DNA from: Corallium rubrum
Taxonomy: Eukaryota; Cnidaria; Anthozoa; Scleralcyonacea; Coralliidae
NCBI GenBank assembly: GCA_964035015.1
Contig: OZ035997.1
Coordinates: 66,437,904-66,501,903 of the forward strand
Length of the DNA: 64,000 nt
Reading direction: 5' to 3'
This document shows positions 11,402 to 22,562 of this stretch, piece after piece (the stretch's first letter is position 1; each line of letters begins with the position of its first letter). The notes beneath the pieces were generated by a model. The model was not told where the DNA came from, did no database searches, and saw only the letters and a list, made by a program, of their open reading frames with translations. Position numbers and translations under genes: made by a program.

Positions 11402-12745
11402 ATGGAATTAAGTTCAAGATGTATTCGGCAAGTTTATTTGATAACTTATAGCCAAGCTGACTTGGTTAAGTTTCCTACGCGACGTTCATTCGCCGATGCG
11501 GTTGTCGCGTCGTTCAGTGGTGTGTCTGCAACTATTGAACAGTGGTGTTGTAGTCAAGAGGAACACCAGATGTCTGGAAAGCACTATCATATGGCAATGA
11601 AGTTCAATAAAAATCAACGATGGCTCTCAAGTAAGCGGTACTTAATGAGCAACAATGGTATATCCGTCAACTATTCGGCTGTCCATGATAATTATTATAG
11701 TGCATGGGCATATACCACGAAAGACGACAAAGATGCAATCGAAAGTGAAGGTCATCCAGACCTTTGGAATTCCAAAAAGGCACCGCGAACTACGGAGGCA
11801 ACCAAAACGCGAAGATTGCGAGCAAAAAAAGCACGACATGACACGTGTGATGACATGCTCGAAGACGAAGATGGCGGCGAAGGAGAACAGAGGAGCAAAA
11901 AACGCAAGCGCCTAACGGCTTTTGAAATGTCAGAAATCATTGTGGAAAAAGGAATAAGATCAAGAGAGGAGCTTCTGATTTTTGCTAAAGAGCAAAAAGA
12001 CGAAGGAAAGAAAGATATCGCAGAGTTCATTGTGAATCGTGGCTCGAAGGTTGTTGCAGAAATTCTAGATACAGCCTGGGAAATGGAGTGTGCTAAAGAA
12101 AAAAGGCTTCGTAGGGAAAAGTCGAGAATGCAATTGTTGCATGAGGCTCGGGAAGGTAGTTGTGTCGAAGGCTGTAATGGAGTTTGGCTACAATTAGCGA
12201 AAGAGCTACTGGAGAACAATGGGATTATACGAAGTTCATTTCAACAAGCCGTGATAAATTTGTTAACAAAAGGACGGGGGAAGTACCGAAACGTTATGAT
12301 CATCGGGCCTGCTAATTGTGGGAAAACGTTTATAATTAATCCAATAACGAAAATATTTTCCACATTTTCTAATCCTGCGTCAAGTACGTTTGCTTGGGTT
12401 GATGCTGAGAAGGCGGAATGTTTGTTTCTGAACGATTTCCGGTGGTCGCAAGCCATTATCCCATGGCACGATTTATTGCTCCTGTTAGAAGGACAATTAG
12501 TTCATCTACCCGCGCCGAAGACGCACTATGCGAAAGATATATGTTTTGCAAATGATACCCCAATTTTCGCGACAGGCAAGAATCCCATCTGCTTTGTGAA
12601 GAATGGATGCATTGATGACCGCGAGACGGAGATGATGTCTGTCCGTTGGAAAATATTCCGTTTCAACTGGCAAATATTCGAGACACGCCAAAAGGAAATG
12701 GAATCGTGTTGCAAGTGCTTTGCTGACCTTATCCTTAGCAGATAA
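11402..12745 (+). CDS. Rep-like HUH endonuclease with SF3 helicase, intact
   Basis: A single 447-aa frame with the layout of a rolling-circle replication initiator. The N-terminus has a motif-I-like strand (VYLITYS, residues 11-17), an HxH metal site (H61-Y62-H63, HYHMAMKF) and a YxxK nicking motif (Y104-T-T-K107). A basic linker with likely nuclear signals follows (RRLRAKKAR, KKRKRL). The C-terminus has a superfamily-3 helicase: Walker A GPANCGKT (302-309), a Walker-B-like LFLNDF (341-346) and motif C FATGKNP. In CRESS-DNA viruses, parvovirus-like elements and the eukaryotic Replitron transposons, such proteins nick a hairpin or origin and unwind DNA. No capsid gene or second viral gene adjoins. 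It follows a MITE (ends 11071) and precedes GGTTAACC repeats and the Kolobok. Intactness among decayed neighbours suggests recent arrival or retained use (inference). Confidence 0.75.
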   Translation: MELSSRCIRQVYLITYSQADLVKFPTRRSFADAVVASFSGVSATIEQWCCSQEEHQMSGKHYHMAMKFNKNQRWLSSKRYLMSNNGISVNYSAVHDNYYSAWAYTTKDDKDAIESEGHPDLWNSKKAPRTTEATKTRRLRAKKARHDTCDDMLEDEDGGEGEQRSKKRKRLTAFEMSEIIVEKGIRSREELLIFAKEQKDEGKKDIAEFIVNRGSKVVAEILDTAWEMECAKEKRLRREKSRMQLLHEAREGSCVEGCNGVWLQLAKELLENNGIIRSSFQQAVINLLTKGRGKYRNVMIIGPANCGKTFIINPITKIFSTFSNPASSTFAWVDAEKAECLFLNDFRWSQAIIPWHDLLLLLEGQLVHLPAPKTHYAKDICFANDTPIFATGKNPICFVKNGCIDDRETEMMSVRWKIFRFNWQIFETRQKEMESCCKCFADLILSR

Positions 12746-12899
12746 ATATTATATCGTTGACGTTTTATATAATGCTTCATATTGACTAGTGAAAAGTTAA
12801 ACATTTTAAGGGACTATTATATAATATATTTTGGGTTAAAATAGTGAACTGATTAAACGGTATTAAAAATAGAATTGACCGCGTGACCTCGCTCATGTA

Positions 12900-12930
12900 A
12901 CTGACGATTAACCACGGTTAACCATGACGG
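12900..12930. repeat. GGTTAACC repeats, left part, downstream of rep
   Basis: GATTAACC at about 12906 and GGTTAACC at 12916-12923, followed by GGTTAA at the Kolobok insertion point. They continue on the far side of the Kolobok. See the entry at 20254-20481. Confidence 0.6.
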
Positions 12931-13078
12931 TTAAAGGTGCTGTCCACTCCGTTGTGAGCATGCGCGAGATCTTGTTTATATTCTGTATTTACGTTTCATT
13001 ATATTTGATCTTATATGAAGTATATATATTACAGCCCCTTGCGATTGCTCAAAAATGGCCGCCGATTAAATCATAAAT

Positions 13079-15002
13079 ATGGATGAGAGCTTTACACTAG
13101 ATGAAATCGAATGCGACGAAATCGAACAGGCAGCGGAAATACCGAACGTAGACAACATTACAGTTTGTTTGTGTAAAGGGATGTGTCTCAGAGAAAGAGG
13201 GCGAAATGCATGTCCATGTAAAACTGTTTCTCAGTTTTGTTCGTCAGCGTGCCACCCTGGCCGCTCACTATGCATGAACAAACAAAGTGTTCTAGGTGAT
13301 CGGGACGACTCAGATGCAAATGAATCTGATGAAGAACACCAAGAGCCAACAACGGTAAGTTCTAGGTAACTTTATACGAGTGCGGCTTTTATTTTTTTTA
13401 AATACCGAATTCGGCAAGTTCACAGTTGTATTACTGTAAACACCGACACTCATAGTACGTGCCACGTGTAGTAAATGATAACGTTTTTAAAACCGTCCAA
13501 GATTCACGTCAGAAGTTTTGGTAATTTCAGGATACTTCAGACAACAGCGAAAGTTCTCGAGGAAGGCCAAGTACAAGAGGAGGACGAAGAGGTCGACGAC
13601 GAGGTAGGAGAGCAGGCAGGGGAAGACGTGGTAGAGCGCGAGGCAATCGAGGGAGAAGCCGAAGCTCAGTAAGTCGCGGTAATAGAGGGCAACGAAGATT
13701 GGTCGAAGAAGACAATTCGCAGCAGAGAGTTGCTGACCATGAACAGCGACTACAGGTATATATTTTGTTATTTTTTTTGCAATTTAGTTTCTAATGTTGT
13801 TATTGAAAGAACTATTATTAAATATGAGTATTAAAACGACGTACCATTGCCTAAAAATTGCACGTTCTTTCTAAATACTGGTGGCATTTTGACATTTGGG
13901 ATTCATTGCATTGGCTATTGGGTACAAGACAACAATGCTTTCAGGTTCTCGCTCAAAACATAACGTTTATACCACAATATATTACAGCTTCTACCAGAAC
14001 CCAATTCCAATTGCTTTGATTAGTTTTTTATGTATTCCATAAAAGTGTACATAAGATGGTATACACCCTTTATCCCTTTACCTTTAAATATTTTGTTGCA
14101 AGAGGAATGATTAACATTGTGTTTCACCCATAAATTTCATGGTAATGCTGAAAGATGTATATTTCTAGATGTCCCTCAATCATACAGTATTCATGGGGAC
14201 AATCAAAACCAATCTTGACCCATTGTCACAGCCCAGCTGGATCTTCTGGCATTAGTAAAATAACAAAGGGGGCTGTCCTTGACTGTGTAGGTATAGCTGC
14301 TAAAGGGTTATGATCACCAGTTCACACCAAAACCCTCAGTAACAAACCCCATTTGGCCTTAAAATGGAGACATATAATCACCAACATCCCTCAATACCAT
14401 ATTATGCTAGATAATCAATAATATTAGAGTACAGTATTTCAATTGTAAATTTATAGGATTTGGTTGAAAATCTAAATGTAGATGTTCTGCAGGGGTTGGC
14501 CTTAGAGCTGTTGCGTCGTCAGCCTGCAGTTTTTGCAGACCTTGTTAATGGTGAGATGCCTATCAACAACCCAAACGAGGAGGCACCACCAGCTGGTGAG
14601 CCAGAAGACTCGAACCCAGGAGACTCTGACCCAGGAGATGGTATCCCTGACTGGTGCTCATGTGGTTTGTGCAGGCCAATGCCTACACAAATTGAAAATA
14701 AGTGTTGTTGCAAGAAAAAGATGCCTTGCATTAGTACAGCGCCACTCTTTCACCAGCTAGTCCTAGATGGGAACGTTTTGGATTTAGCAATGCGCTACAG
14801 GGAAGATGTGCTAGCCCTTGATCATCCCAGGAATAATGAGAATTTCAGGCATGCTGCCTATCGTCAATATGTACTTTGGCAACATGGCAGATTGGGTCAA
14901 GGTAACCGAAGGGTTGTGCCTAGCTGCTGCGTTCTGGCAATAAGGGCACGTTACCCATCACCAAATGGTGTATATACAGGTTTCCTTCCTGCTAGGCTTT
15001 AA
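13079..15002 (+). CDS. Kolobok accessory protein with P2X7 ballast-like domain (3 exons)
   Basis: Exons 13079-13354, 13531-13755 and 14457-15002 have GT-AG borders and join in phase 0, giving 348 aa. Exon 1 has a Cys-rich motif (CLCKGMCLRERGRNACPC, then FCSSACHPG). Exon 2 is a Gly/Arg/Ser-rich linker (for example GGRRGRRRGRR) suited to nucleic-acid binding. Exon 3 holds, from residue about 233, WCSCGLCRPMP, a CCC cluster, and FRHAAYRQYVLWQHGRLGQG then NRRVVP. That is the signature of the cytoplasmic zinc/GDP-binding ballast of the P2X7 receptor. No membrane segment is present, so this is not a receptor. Its position inside the TIRs, facing the transposase, makes it a transposon-encoded nuclear accessory protein (inference). 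The start is chosen as the first ATG after the left TIR. Confidence 0.8.
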
Positions 15003-15095
15003 AAGTAATATGTACAGTGTACTTAATGTTAAGTATAACTTATCCCCAACAATCTAATATTTACAGTTTATTTACACTAATATTTTTACAAAAGT

Positions 15096-15552
15096 TTTAG
15101 GGGGTGATTACATGGAGAAATTTCAGCCCGGGCTGAGATTTCTGCTCGGATACTGAGATATGGAAAAGTCTGAGGAGAATGATTCGAATAAGAAACACGA
15201 AGTGTGGAAATCATACAAGTTGTCACAAACATGCAGCATAAAACAAACATATTTTAATGTGTATTTCAAATAAACCATATTTATTACTTCTTTTAATATG
15301 ACCTTTTACAAGGCACTATCTGTATTCCACACTTCGTGTTTCTTTAAGTTCGACTTTACAAACAAATGTGGGTTAATAACGCTAATTTGCTATAACATGG
15401 CAAGAATTTCATTCCCTGGTTGAATTTCAACCTGGATACCGACTTCCATCCCATGGGCTGAACGTCTCTAAGCTCCCGCTTTTCCATCCCCCAGTAGCCG
15501 GGCCGAAATCTCAGCCCTGGCTGAAATTTTCCCATGTAATCAGTCCCTTAAA
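15096..15552. mobile_element. Foldback MITE between the two Kolobok genes
   Basis: The outer inverted repeats are about 60 bp. The left one reads GTGATTACATGG then AAATTTCAGCC(C)GGGCTGAG; the right, inverted, reads CTGATTACATGG then AAATTTCAGCCAGGGCTGAG. An inner inverted pair GAAACACGAAGTGTGGAA lies near 15200 and 15340. It occupies the gap between the convergent stop codons (15002 and 15559) and spares both genes. It contains no ORF of interest. Confidence 0.7.
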
Positions 15553-15558
15553 CAATAA

Positions 15559-18500
15559 TTAGTCAGTGAAACGAGATTGTTGTGTTTCCAGTAGTTCCTG
15601 CATAGTTGGGTGTGGGGTTATTGAAATGTTGCGAGCAATTCTCCTTGGATCATCATCACTCATTGATAGCTTTTGGCTCACTGGTCCTGGGACATTTCGT
15701 CTTTTCATAAAGATCTGTACCAGTAAGTCTGGTATATATTTATACTTTTTTGACTCGCGTACAGGAACTGCTCGCCACCTCTTTGTCCGTTTACTGTACT
15801 GTGCCCGTTGCCTATACAAATAATTGTATTTGTTATATAAGACTCATCCTCAGAGAAATTACATGAACAGAAAATTATCATAACTTTCTTATAGAACATC
15901 ATGACATTTTCTGTTCATGTAGAGTATTTGTTACAATATATTCCATTTTGTAATCAAAATGATCCAAAATAATAAAAAAAACCCACTTACTTTGGTATTC
16001 CATCTGCACGCTTTGCAATTGTCCTCTCTCTGTGACAGTTAAAGTCAATTGCTGCAAGTTGGTTTCTCATCTTGTATCCAACATATCTGTAAGAAGAGAT
16101 TTGTTATAAAATAACATCTTGATACAGCAGTATGTTGCACATGTACCTATATGATTCATTGGGACTTTTGTACCAATAAAGTAATACATAGCTTAATTTT
16201 GTTTTTACAATAGTTAATTAAAAACAAGTATTGTATAGTTGGTACATACGAGTATGAATGTCTCTTGGGACAATACATCAGTAAGTGATTGTGATACGAT
16301 TCCAGAAACCCAGTGTGCCTATAGATAATTAAAAAGGTACTTTAAACACAATGTGAATGAAAGAAAAATTGTTACACTGTATGTCTTTGACATAATATAT
16401 ACTGTATATACCTGAAGTTTGTATAATATGGAAGTGTGTTCAGAAATCGTTTGCTTAAAATTACATTGCGCAGGGCTTCGTGAGGAGGTGAATTTTTGGC
16501 CAGCCATGGTTTCTTTCTCTCTAGTTCATCTAGTTCACCATGTGCACACTGTCCATTTCCCTTCCCTTCAGCCAAAACCCACTGATGTTCATTGAGTACA
16601 TGATGGAGGAGGCCAATCCACATATGCTGTACATGAAATAAGCAAATAGAATGAGAAGATATTATAATTCAATTACAATAACTAAGTTTAACAATGACCA
16701 TTGCACCTAGTAAGAATAATTAAGATTGTTGCACATTAAAAAAACAACAAGTACTTACTTTGAAATCAACCACATTTCCATTGCATTTTCTACTGCTGTA
16801 CCAGAAATGGTTTCGGACTGCACCAACCCAGAAAGACAAATCCTCCTTTCCCTTCTCTTTGGCAACCTAACAATAATTTTTTTGTCAATTAATCCAGTGC
16901 TGCCTCAGATCAGCCCCATACAGTACAGCCTCTTTCATCTGCTGAATAACATCATCTGATGTTACCCAGAATAAAAATAATAAAGGCTGTCTTAGGCATG
17001 GAATGGGTCAAACAAGAGCTAGAATTAGACATGAGCAACAAATAAGTTGATTATCACTCGTATACAACTTGGAGTTGGGTTTGTTATGCAGTAAAAAATA
17101 AAAAAATGATGGAAAAAATATTTGAAGACCCTGTGTGTTGTTTCTCAATGTATCTATGTAAATAACAGTCTATTACTAACAAGCTATGTGTATCAGCCAA
17201 TAACAAATTATTTGTATTTGACCATAATGCATTATATGGTTCTCTACATCTCGAAAGAACGAGTAAGAAGTGGTTCAGCAGACAATAATTGCTAAAAACT
17301 ATGGTGTTTAATATTTCTTACAGAACCAACTTTCTTTGCAAGTGACTTTCCACCATGCCAGACATCTCTTTGGTGGCAAATTGCTTTGTATTTTTCAGCA
17401 TTTTCTGAAAATAGGATAAACAATATTTTAATGTTAAAATGACCAATCAGAGGATACTGACTGGTGTATGATAACAGTAAATGACAGTCACTTGGAGCTG
17501 TGAAAATAGTTCCAGAGTTGTTGCTGAAAAGTAGGCAAGGAAGTGGAACCACCAGAATAAAGAATTTTTAGCATTATAAAAATGTTAGAAGAATTTGGTT
17601 TATCGATCATACTGCATATTATACAACACTGACAGTTTCACAATAAATACTTAGGAAAACAAGCAACTTTAAAATTACCTAGGCCTGGGTAACCTAGCTG
17701 CAAACTAAACAACTTTACAATCACCTAAAATATTTAAAACCACTCACTCATAAGTGCAGCTATCTCAAGATGACCATCTGTCACAATTTCAGTGATCTTC
17801 ATTTGGGTCTGCAGCATTTCATCCAACCCTCTCTCGAAACCAATCCGTTCCATATTTGGGCTCTTCCTTCCTTCAACCTCTCTTACGTCAACAATATTTA
17901 CATTCACAATGCTTTTTGTTTCTATGTCTGCAAACGTGTATGTACAGTATTGAGCACAATGACCTGGCGAGTCATTGCGCCCATCTGAACTTAACAGAAC
18001 ATCCTTTCCAGCTCGTTCTGACCATATATCACTTCTCATATTTTGCCAGTAGTCATTTACTGCAGGAGCCATGTACAGGCTTTGGTACTGGTGAAACAGA
18101 CTTCTAGAGACATATCCCAGGTTCATTATTTTAAAGAGAAAGCCTGTTTTGGTAAAAGAATTGCCAGAAAGTGCTATTGCGGATGCCAACAGTAGATTTC
18201 CAGCTCTGACTCCTTCACAGGTAGGCTGAGAAGCCCACCTTCCACCTAAGTGACCAGCATTACACTTCCAGTTAACGACAAAACATGTGCCAACAAAACT
18301 TTCGTTATAATCTAGTACTCTACCACATTCTTCCCTCTGACATTTGCGCGCATGCAGATCAACAAGCAGCTCAATGATCTTGTCACAAAAAGTTATACAC
18401 TTCATCTTTTGCACAATTTCCTGTGGCATGACCATTATAGATGTTTGTTGTGCTGAGTCCTGTTCTGTTTCAGGGTCAGATTGCTGTAGATCATCACTAC

Positions 18501-20017
18501 CATCCACATCGAGATCGAACACTTCACTTTCCATTGATGTCTTATCAAGATTGTCAATATCTTCCCTATGCAAGATAACAACATTGCATATTTTCATATA
18601 ACACCTTGATAACTTTGTGTCATTTGATTGGTAGATTATTGATCACATGTGTAGGGATGAAATTGCCATTGCACGACCTACATTGTTCACTGTGCATTTA
18701 TATATATTCACTATGCAATAGTTTTTTGACTTACTGTATTGTGCTCTCAGATAAAATCCTCTCATAGAACTTATTTGTGTGTATTTCTTTATTTCCATTC
18801 AGGAAGATGAAATGTCAATTCGGCTATTGCCTCATTGAGTAGAACATTTCCTTTGTATAATAAGCAACTACTGTATTCAAAGCAGAAACTAGCAACTATA
18901 TATTCCACCTTTGAATGTTCTTGTTTATGAGGTCAGAATGCAATAACAACCCGTATAAGTCATATGACTATCATCTTCACGAGTCTGAATCTGGGAAATA
19001 TGAAACTAGCAAAAAGAAATTTCTACTCACTCAGATATCTCACCAATAGGATCCAGTAAATCAGCTGTTGGAACCAAAAACTCATCATCAGACTGGTCAC
19101 TGTCAGACTCTGAAGCTGTCATAGTTTCTTCCAGAGGGGGGTCCCTATTAAGAAGGCATACAGGAAATTTAATAAGACAATGAAACAAACAGAGTTTAAT
19201 CTGATTATGAAATGGACAAATAATTGATTGCCACAAACAAGTCACATGTGCTCAACAATGAAACCCCAGCAAGTAATTACAGTATATAAAAAGTATGGAG
19301 TCTTGGGGAATCTCGAGTATACAATAGTCTATTAATACAAGAATAAGCAATAAATAATGATATGTTTCGTGTACCTGATTCTCAAAGGAGAATTTGCATC
19401 CAACAAGCGCCTGCGCTTTGAAGGAGAAGGACGTTCTCTACCCACCGAAGGTGAAGTTAGGTGTTGTTGGATTGGTGTCGAAGTAAGCACTGTTCACAAA
19501 AAATAAAAATAAAATAATAACGTACTGGTCTTATGGGATTCTATGCACATGCTATAAAATATTGGGTACTTACGAGGAGAAGCGATAAGTACACCTGGGC
19601 CAGCCGACACCGCCAAACCACCTTCTGTTTGCGTCTCATTGTCCCTTTTGAAATATACGAAATTAAATGCGTTATACTTGGGTTATATTCTGAAACAAAC
19701 GACTTTACACAGACATCCCTGTTCTGTATATTGAACCATAAACTTAAAAGTCATTACCTGAAAGTGCGCGCCTTCGAAGACAAGTAAAAATCCAACAACA
19801 GTTCTGCCAGTTCTTTGTCGGATTTAATTTTCATTTCATCGCACAAACCACACCATCTAGCGTGCTGGTCGTAAAGATAGACTTTTGTCTTATCTCTTCT
19901 AGCATAATAATTCTTTAGTCTGGCAGCCTTATCGTCTAAAGTTGCCAAACGACCTTCCATAGGAGGAAAGGAAGAACTTGCTTCAGAACTCATTACACTC
20001 TCTTCTTCGTCCGCCAT
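15559..20017 (-). CDS. Kolobok transposase, 11 exons, intact (733 aa)
   Basis: Exons, 5' to 3' on the minus strand: 20017-19758, 19644-19574, 19489-19375, 19144-19031, 18565-17748, 17404-17322, 16866-16759, 16626-16412, 16318-16250, 16086-15991, 15811-15559. All introns are GT-AG, every phase agrees, and the sum is 2,202 nt with one terminal stop. Exons 1-4 give an acidic leader with a nuclear-signal-like SPSKRRRLLD. Exon 5 has zinc-type Cys/His residues, then the first catalytic Asp (SSDGRNDSPGH, about D381) and the second (EIVTDGHLE, about D450). Exon 6 has DVWHGGKSLAKKV. Exon 8 has a C/H region. Exon 9 has the likely catalytic Glu (TGFLESYHNHL, about E601). This order is that of Kolobok DDE transposases, which cut and paste at TTAA. 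The catalytic assignment is by motif resemblance. Confidence 0.85.
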
Positions 20018-20253
20018 TATTGGCGCTTACACTGCATAAATTAACATTCCAATTGTCGGGTCCCGATGATTGGAATGTGGCACATGCGCAGAACGGACTG
20101 GACAGCACCTTTAACCACTCGCTTAAACTAAATTTAACACTAAGAATGTTACTCAAATGTGTTTTAGTTTCTCACGATTGGATTATAGTTATATACACAA
20201 AAGATGACGTGATATTAAGTATATTATATGTCTTGAATTTGCGAAAATACGAC

Positions 20254-20481
20254 GGTTAACCACGACAATTAAATAAACATCACACTCTATTTACCTTATA
20301 ATCATCGAGGTTAACCGTGGTTAACCGTTCTAAAGTAGCTGTTTCACAGTTTTTATGTGACGCGTTGTATTTTATTCTATTAACAACGTATTATAATGCT
20401 ATGTGAACGTGCATGTTGAAAGTATATGTTTTTCTTAACATAAAATTCAATTGTACGAACATGGGTTAATCGTGGTTAACC
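20254..20481. repeat. GGTTAACC iterated motif, right part
   Basis: GGTTAACC occurs at 20254-20261, 20309-20316, 20319-20326 and 20474-20481, plus a near match GGGTTAAT at 20463. Each perfect copy sits beside CG, CGTGG or CCACG. Removing the Kolobok joins these to the two copies at 12.90-12.93 kb, placing the whole cluster within about 0.6 kb downstream of the rep stop codon. Clustered short palindromes next to a Rep gene can be iterons, but a role here is inference. Confidence 0.55.
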
Positions 20482-20737
20482 GTCGCGTAGGACACACATA
20501 AGTAATTAAAGTCTCCCCATGTAAATATTTCACACTTGTCTTGTAACTCACTGTGCAGTGAAGATCGAGGCATTTCATTTGTTGAAAATACTTAGATAAT
20601 TAAAACAATTTACGATATTTTACATGTATGATATATAAGAAATTACTGTTTGATTATAACACTTTAAATTGCAGTTTGTTAGGCTCGGCACATAATAGAC
20701 AATAGTAACAATTAAAACGCACAGCGTGATTATATAC

Positions 20738-22364
20738 TTAGTATCTGATTCTGTTTCCTTTCTTAGCTATAATCATTTCGATGCGATTATTCATACTTTC
20801 TATAGTTTTGTCAATATGAGTTTTATCAAAATGAAGTATCGTAGATTGAACTCGAGCGGAAAATTCTTGAAAAGTCTCTTTCTTTATATTTCGCACAATT
20901 GCATCATTATTAAGTTTTCGCTTTATGAGGTGAAACAAATTTTCGATGGGGTTTATGTCTGGGCTACGTGCAGGTATTGATAATAATTTTGCCCGTATTG
21001 ATTTCATTGCCATTCTTGCCAATGCACTATTTTGACTAGGATCCCCATCTTGTAACCAGAGACGAGACCGACCTTTGCGTGCCTTTTTAAACATTTGGGG
21101 AAATTCTCTAAGCACAAGATCTTTAAAATACTGTCTGTCTAACTTCTGATACTGTTCACATAACACAACGCCTGCTCCGTGGCTTACTGCAACCATCATC
21201 TTGACAACCTTCCCGCCAGATCCTTCGTGACTACCCTTGGCTGTGCACCCTTGATCCATGCCTTCATTTGCTCTTCTCCAAATCCCTCCTTTTGGCGCCT
21301 TAGCTTCATCCGCTGGATTTGTTTTGTGTATAAAGCTTACTCCATCTAGATAAAATGCAATTTGTTTCATCCAAACATCACTACTGAATTCCCTTTTCAT
21401 TGTTCTCCCAAACTTATATCGCTTTCGAATATCAGTCTTACTTAAAGGGATATGGCAATAAAAATTATTTTTGTCCAATTTGTAAGAATATGTAGAAAAG
21501 TTAGAAAGTACGTTTACAGATTTTCATTAGCTGGCTTACTTTTTCAGATATTTGCGAACAAAAACACAAGCCGTCCGCCATCTTGTTTCACAATTAGATC
21601 TAATTAAGTGACGTCACAAGCAGGGTAAACATTGTAAAAATTGCAGTCAGTAGCGAAATGTCAGCTAAAATTCTTTTACATTGTTAGAGTTTCAATTTGA
21701 AATATATCAGCTCAAAATACTTAACATTTTGCATTAAAATACCTAGGAAATTAAGAAATGTTTAGACAAATTTTACCCTGCTTTTGACGTCATGCATATC
21801 TGACGATAGACATGCATATCCAAAATGGCGGATGGCGAGCGTATTCGTACGCAAATAATGCCGAATTTCTTAAAAAATAAAAAATCTAATGAAAATTTGT
21901 AAACGCACTTCATAACTATTCTTGATGTTCCTACAAATTAGACAAAAATAATTTTTATTGCCATATCCCTTTAATACACCTTTTTTCCTCGCTTGCAAAT
22001 AATGGTATCCGTTTTTATTCAAGAAACGGCGCAATGTCCGCGACGAAATAGCATTAGGGTTTATTCCAGAACTGAGAAGTAATTTCTTCGATGTAAAATT
22101 GTTATTTTCTTCTCTCAAAATGTTAATATTTCGCAAAATAGACCGCTTTTGTCTTAGATTTATTTTCTCCGGCCTGCCACCTCTATTCTTTGTTTTCTGC
22201 TTTCTTTTTAATTCCTTTGAAAATTTCTCCTTCCAGATTCTATAAACGCTTGGCACAGACACTTTACATTCATCAGCAACTTCTCTAGCAGTATGCGTAC
22301 CAGTTTTGCCCATAAGTTTTATGTAGGCTCTTTTTTCCGGTGAAAACTTTCCACTAAACGCCAT
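20738..22364 (-). pseudogene. Tc1/mariner-type transposase split by a MITE
   Basis: N-terminal half 22364-21971: helix-turn-helix region (HTAREVADECKVSVPSVYRI), GRPEK linker and a second HTH (SSRTLRRFLNKNGYHY). C-terminal half 21441-20738: DDE_3 catalytic core with D (AFYLDGVSF), D (WLQDGDPSQN) and SPDINPIENLF carrying the third acidic residue. A 525-bp TTAA-flanked MITE separates the halves. By count, leaving out the MITE and one TTAA keeps the frame (1,098 nt, 365 aa), a normal length for Tc1-type enzymes, so the insertion is the only visible break. I could not define the element's own TIRs. Confidence 0.8.
21446..21970. mobile_element. 525-bp TTAA MITE inside the Tc1 transposase
   Basis: Flanked by TTAA at 21442-21445 and 21971-21974. 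Terminal inverted repeats of about 40 bp begin AGGGATATGGCAATAAAAAT, with one or two mismatches. Looser inverted similarity continues inside (GTTTACA(G/A)ATTTTCATTAG; GCCATCTTG / GCCATTTTGG). It is non-coding. The TTAA target fits mobilisation by a piggyBac or Kolobok enzyme, but its ends differ from those of the Kolobok at 12.93-20.11 kb. Confidence 0.85.
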
Positions 22365-22562
22365 ATTGAACCCTCGATTGAACCCACTTTATAACAGTTT
22401 ATAGCGTTTTCTATGACGTCATTAATTATCTAATAATTAATTGTAATTGGTACAACACTTAAGGTACTAGGCTACACACATATGAACTTAAGTTCTTAAT
22501 TGCAAGGCCACATGGCTTTAAAAGCGTTTAAAAAGATGCATATATGAACCCGTCAAATTCAG

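Larger units (their letters stand above)
12931..20114. mobile_element. Complete Kolobok transposon
   Basis: Flanked by TTAA at 12931-12934 and 20111-20114, the 4-bp target duplication typical of Kolobok (and piggyBac). The 7,176-bp body begins AGGTGCTGTCCACTCCGTT and, read inverted from 20110, AGGTGCTGTCCAGTCCGTT. The similarity continues into GCATGCGC / GCGCATGTGC. It carries two convergent multi-exon genes: a P2X7-domain protein (plus strand, left) and a DDE transposase (minus strand, right). Both frames are open through every exon, so the element may be recent or still competent. It landed in a GGTTAACC repeat cluster beside the rep gene. Confidence 0.9.

Noticed and set aside
11752..12219. 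155-codon minus-strand frame
   Set aside because: Antisense to the charged linker of the Rep gene; Ser/Leu-rich composition is typical of a shadow frame.
13079..15002. Reading the P2X7-domain gene as a purinergic receptor
   Set aside because: There are no membrane segments or channel ectodomain, and the gene lies within Kolobok TIRs.
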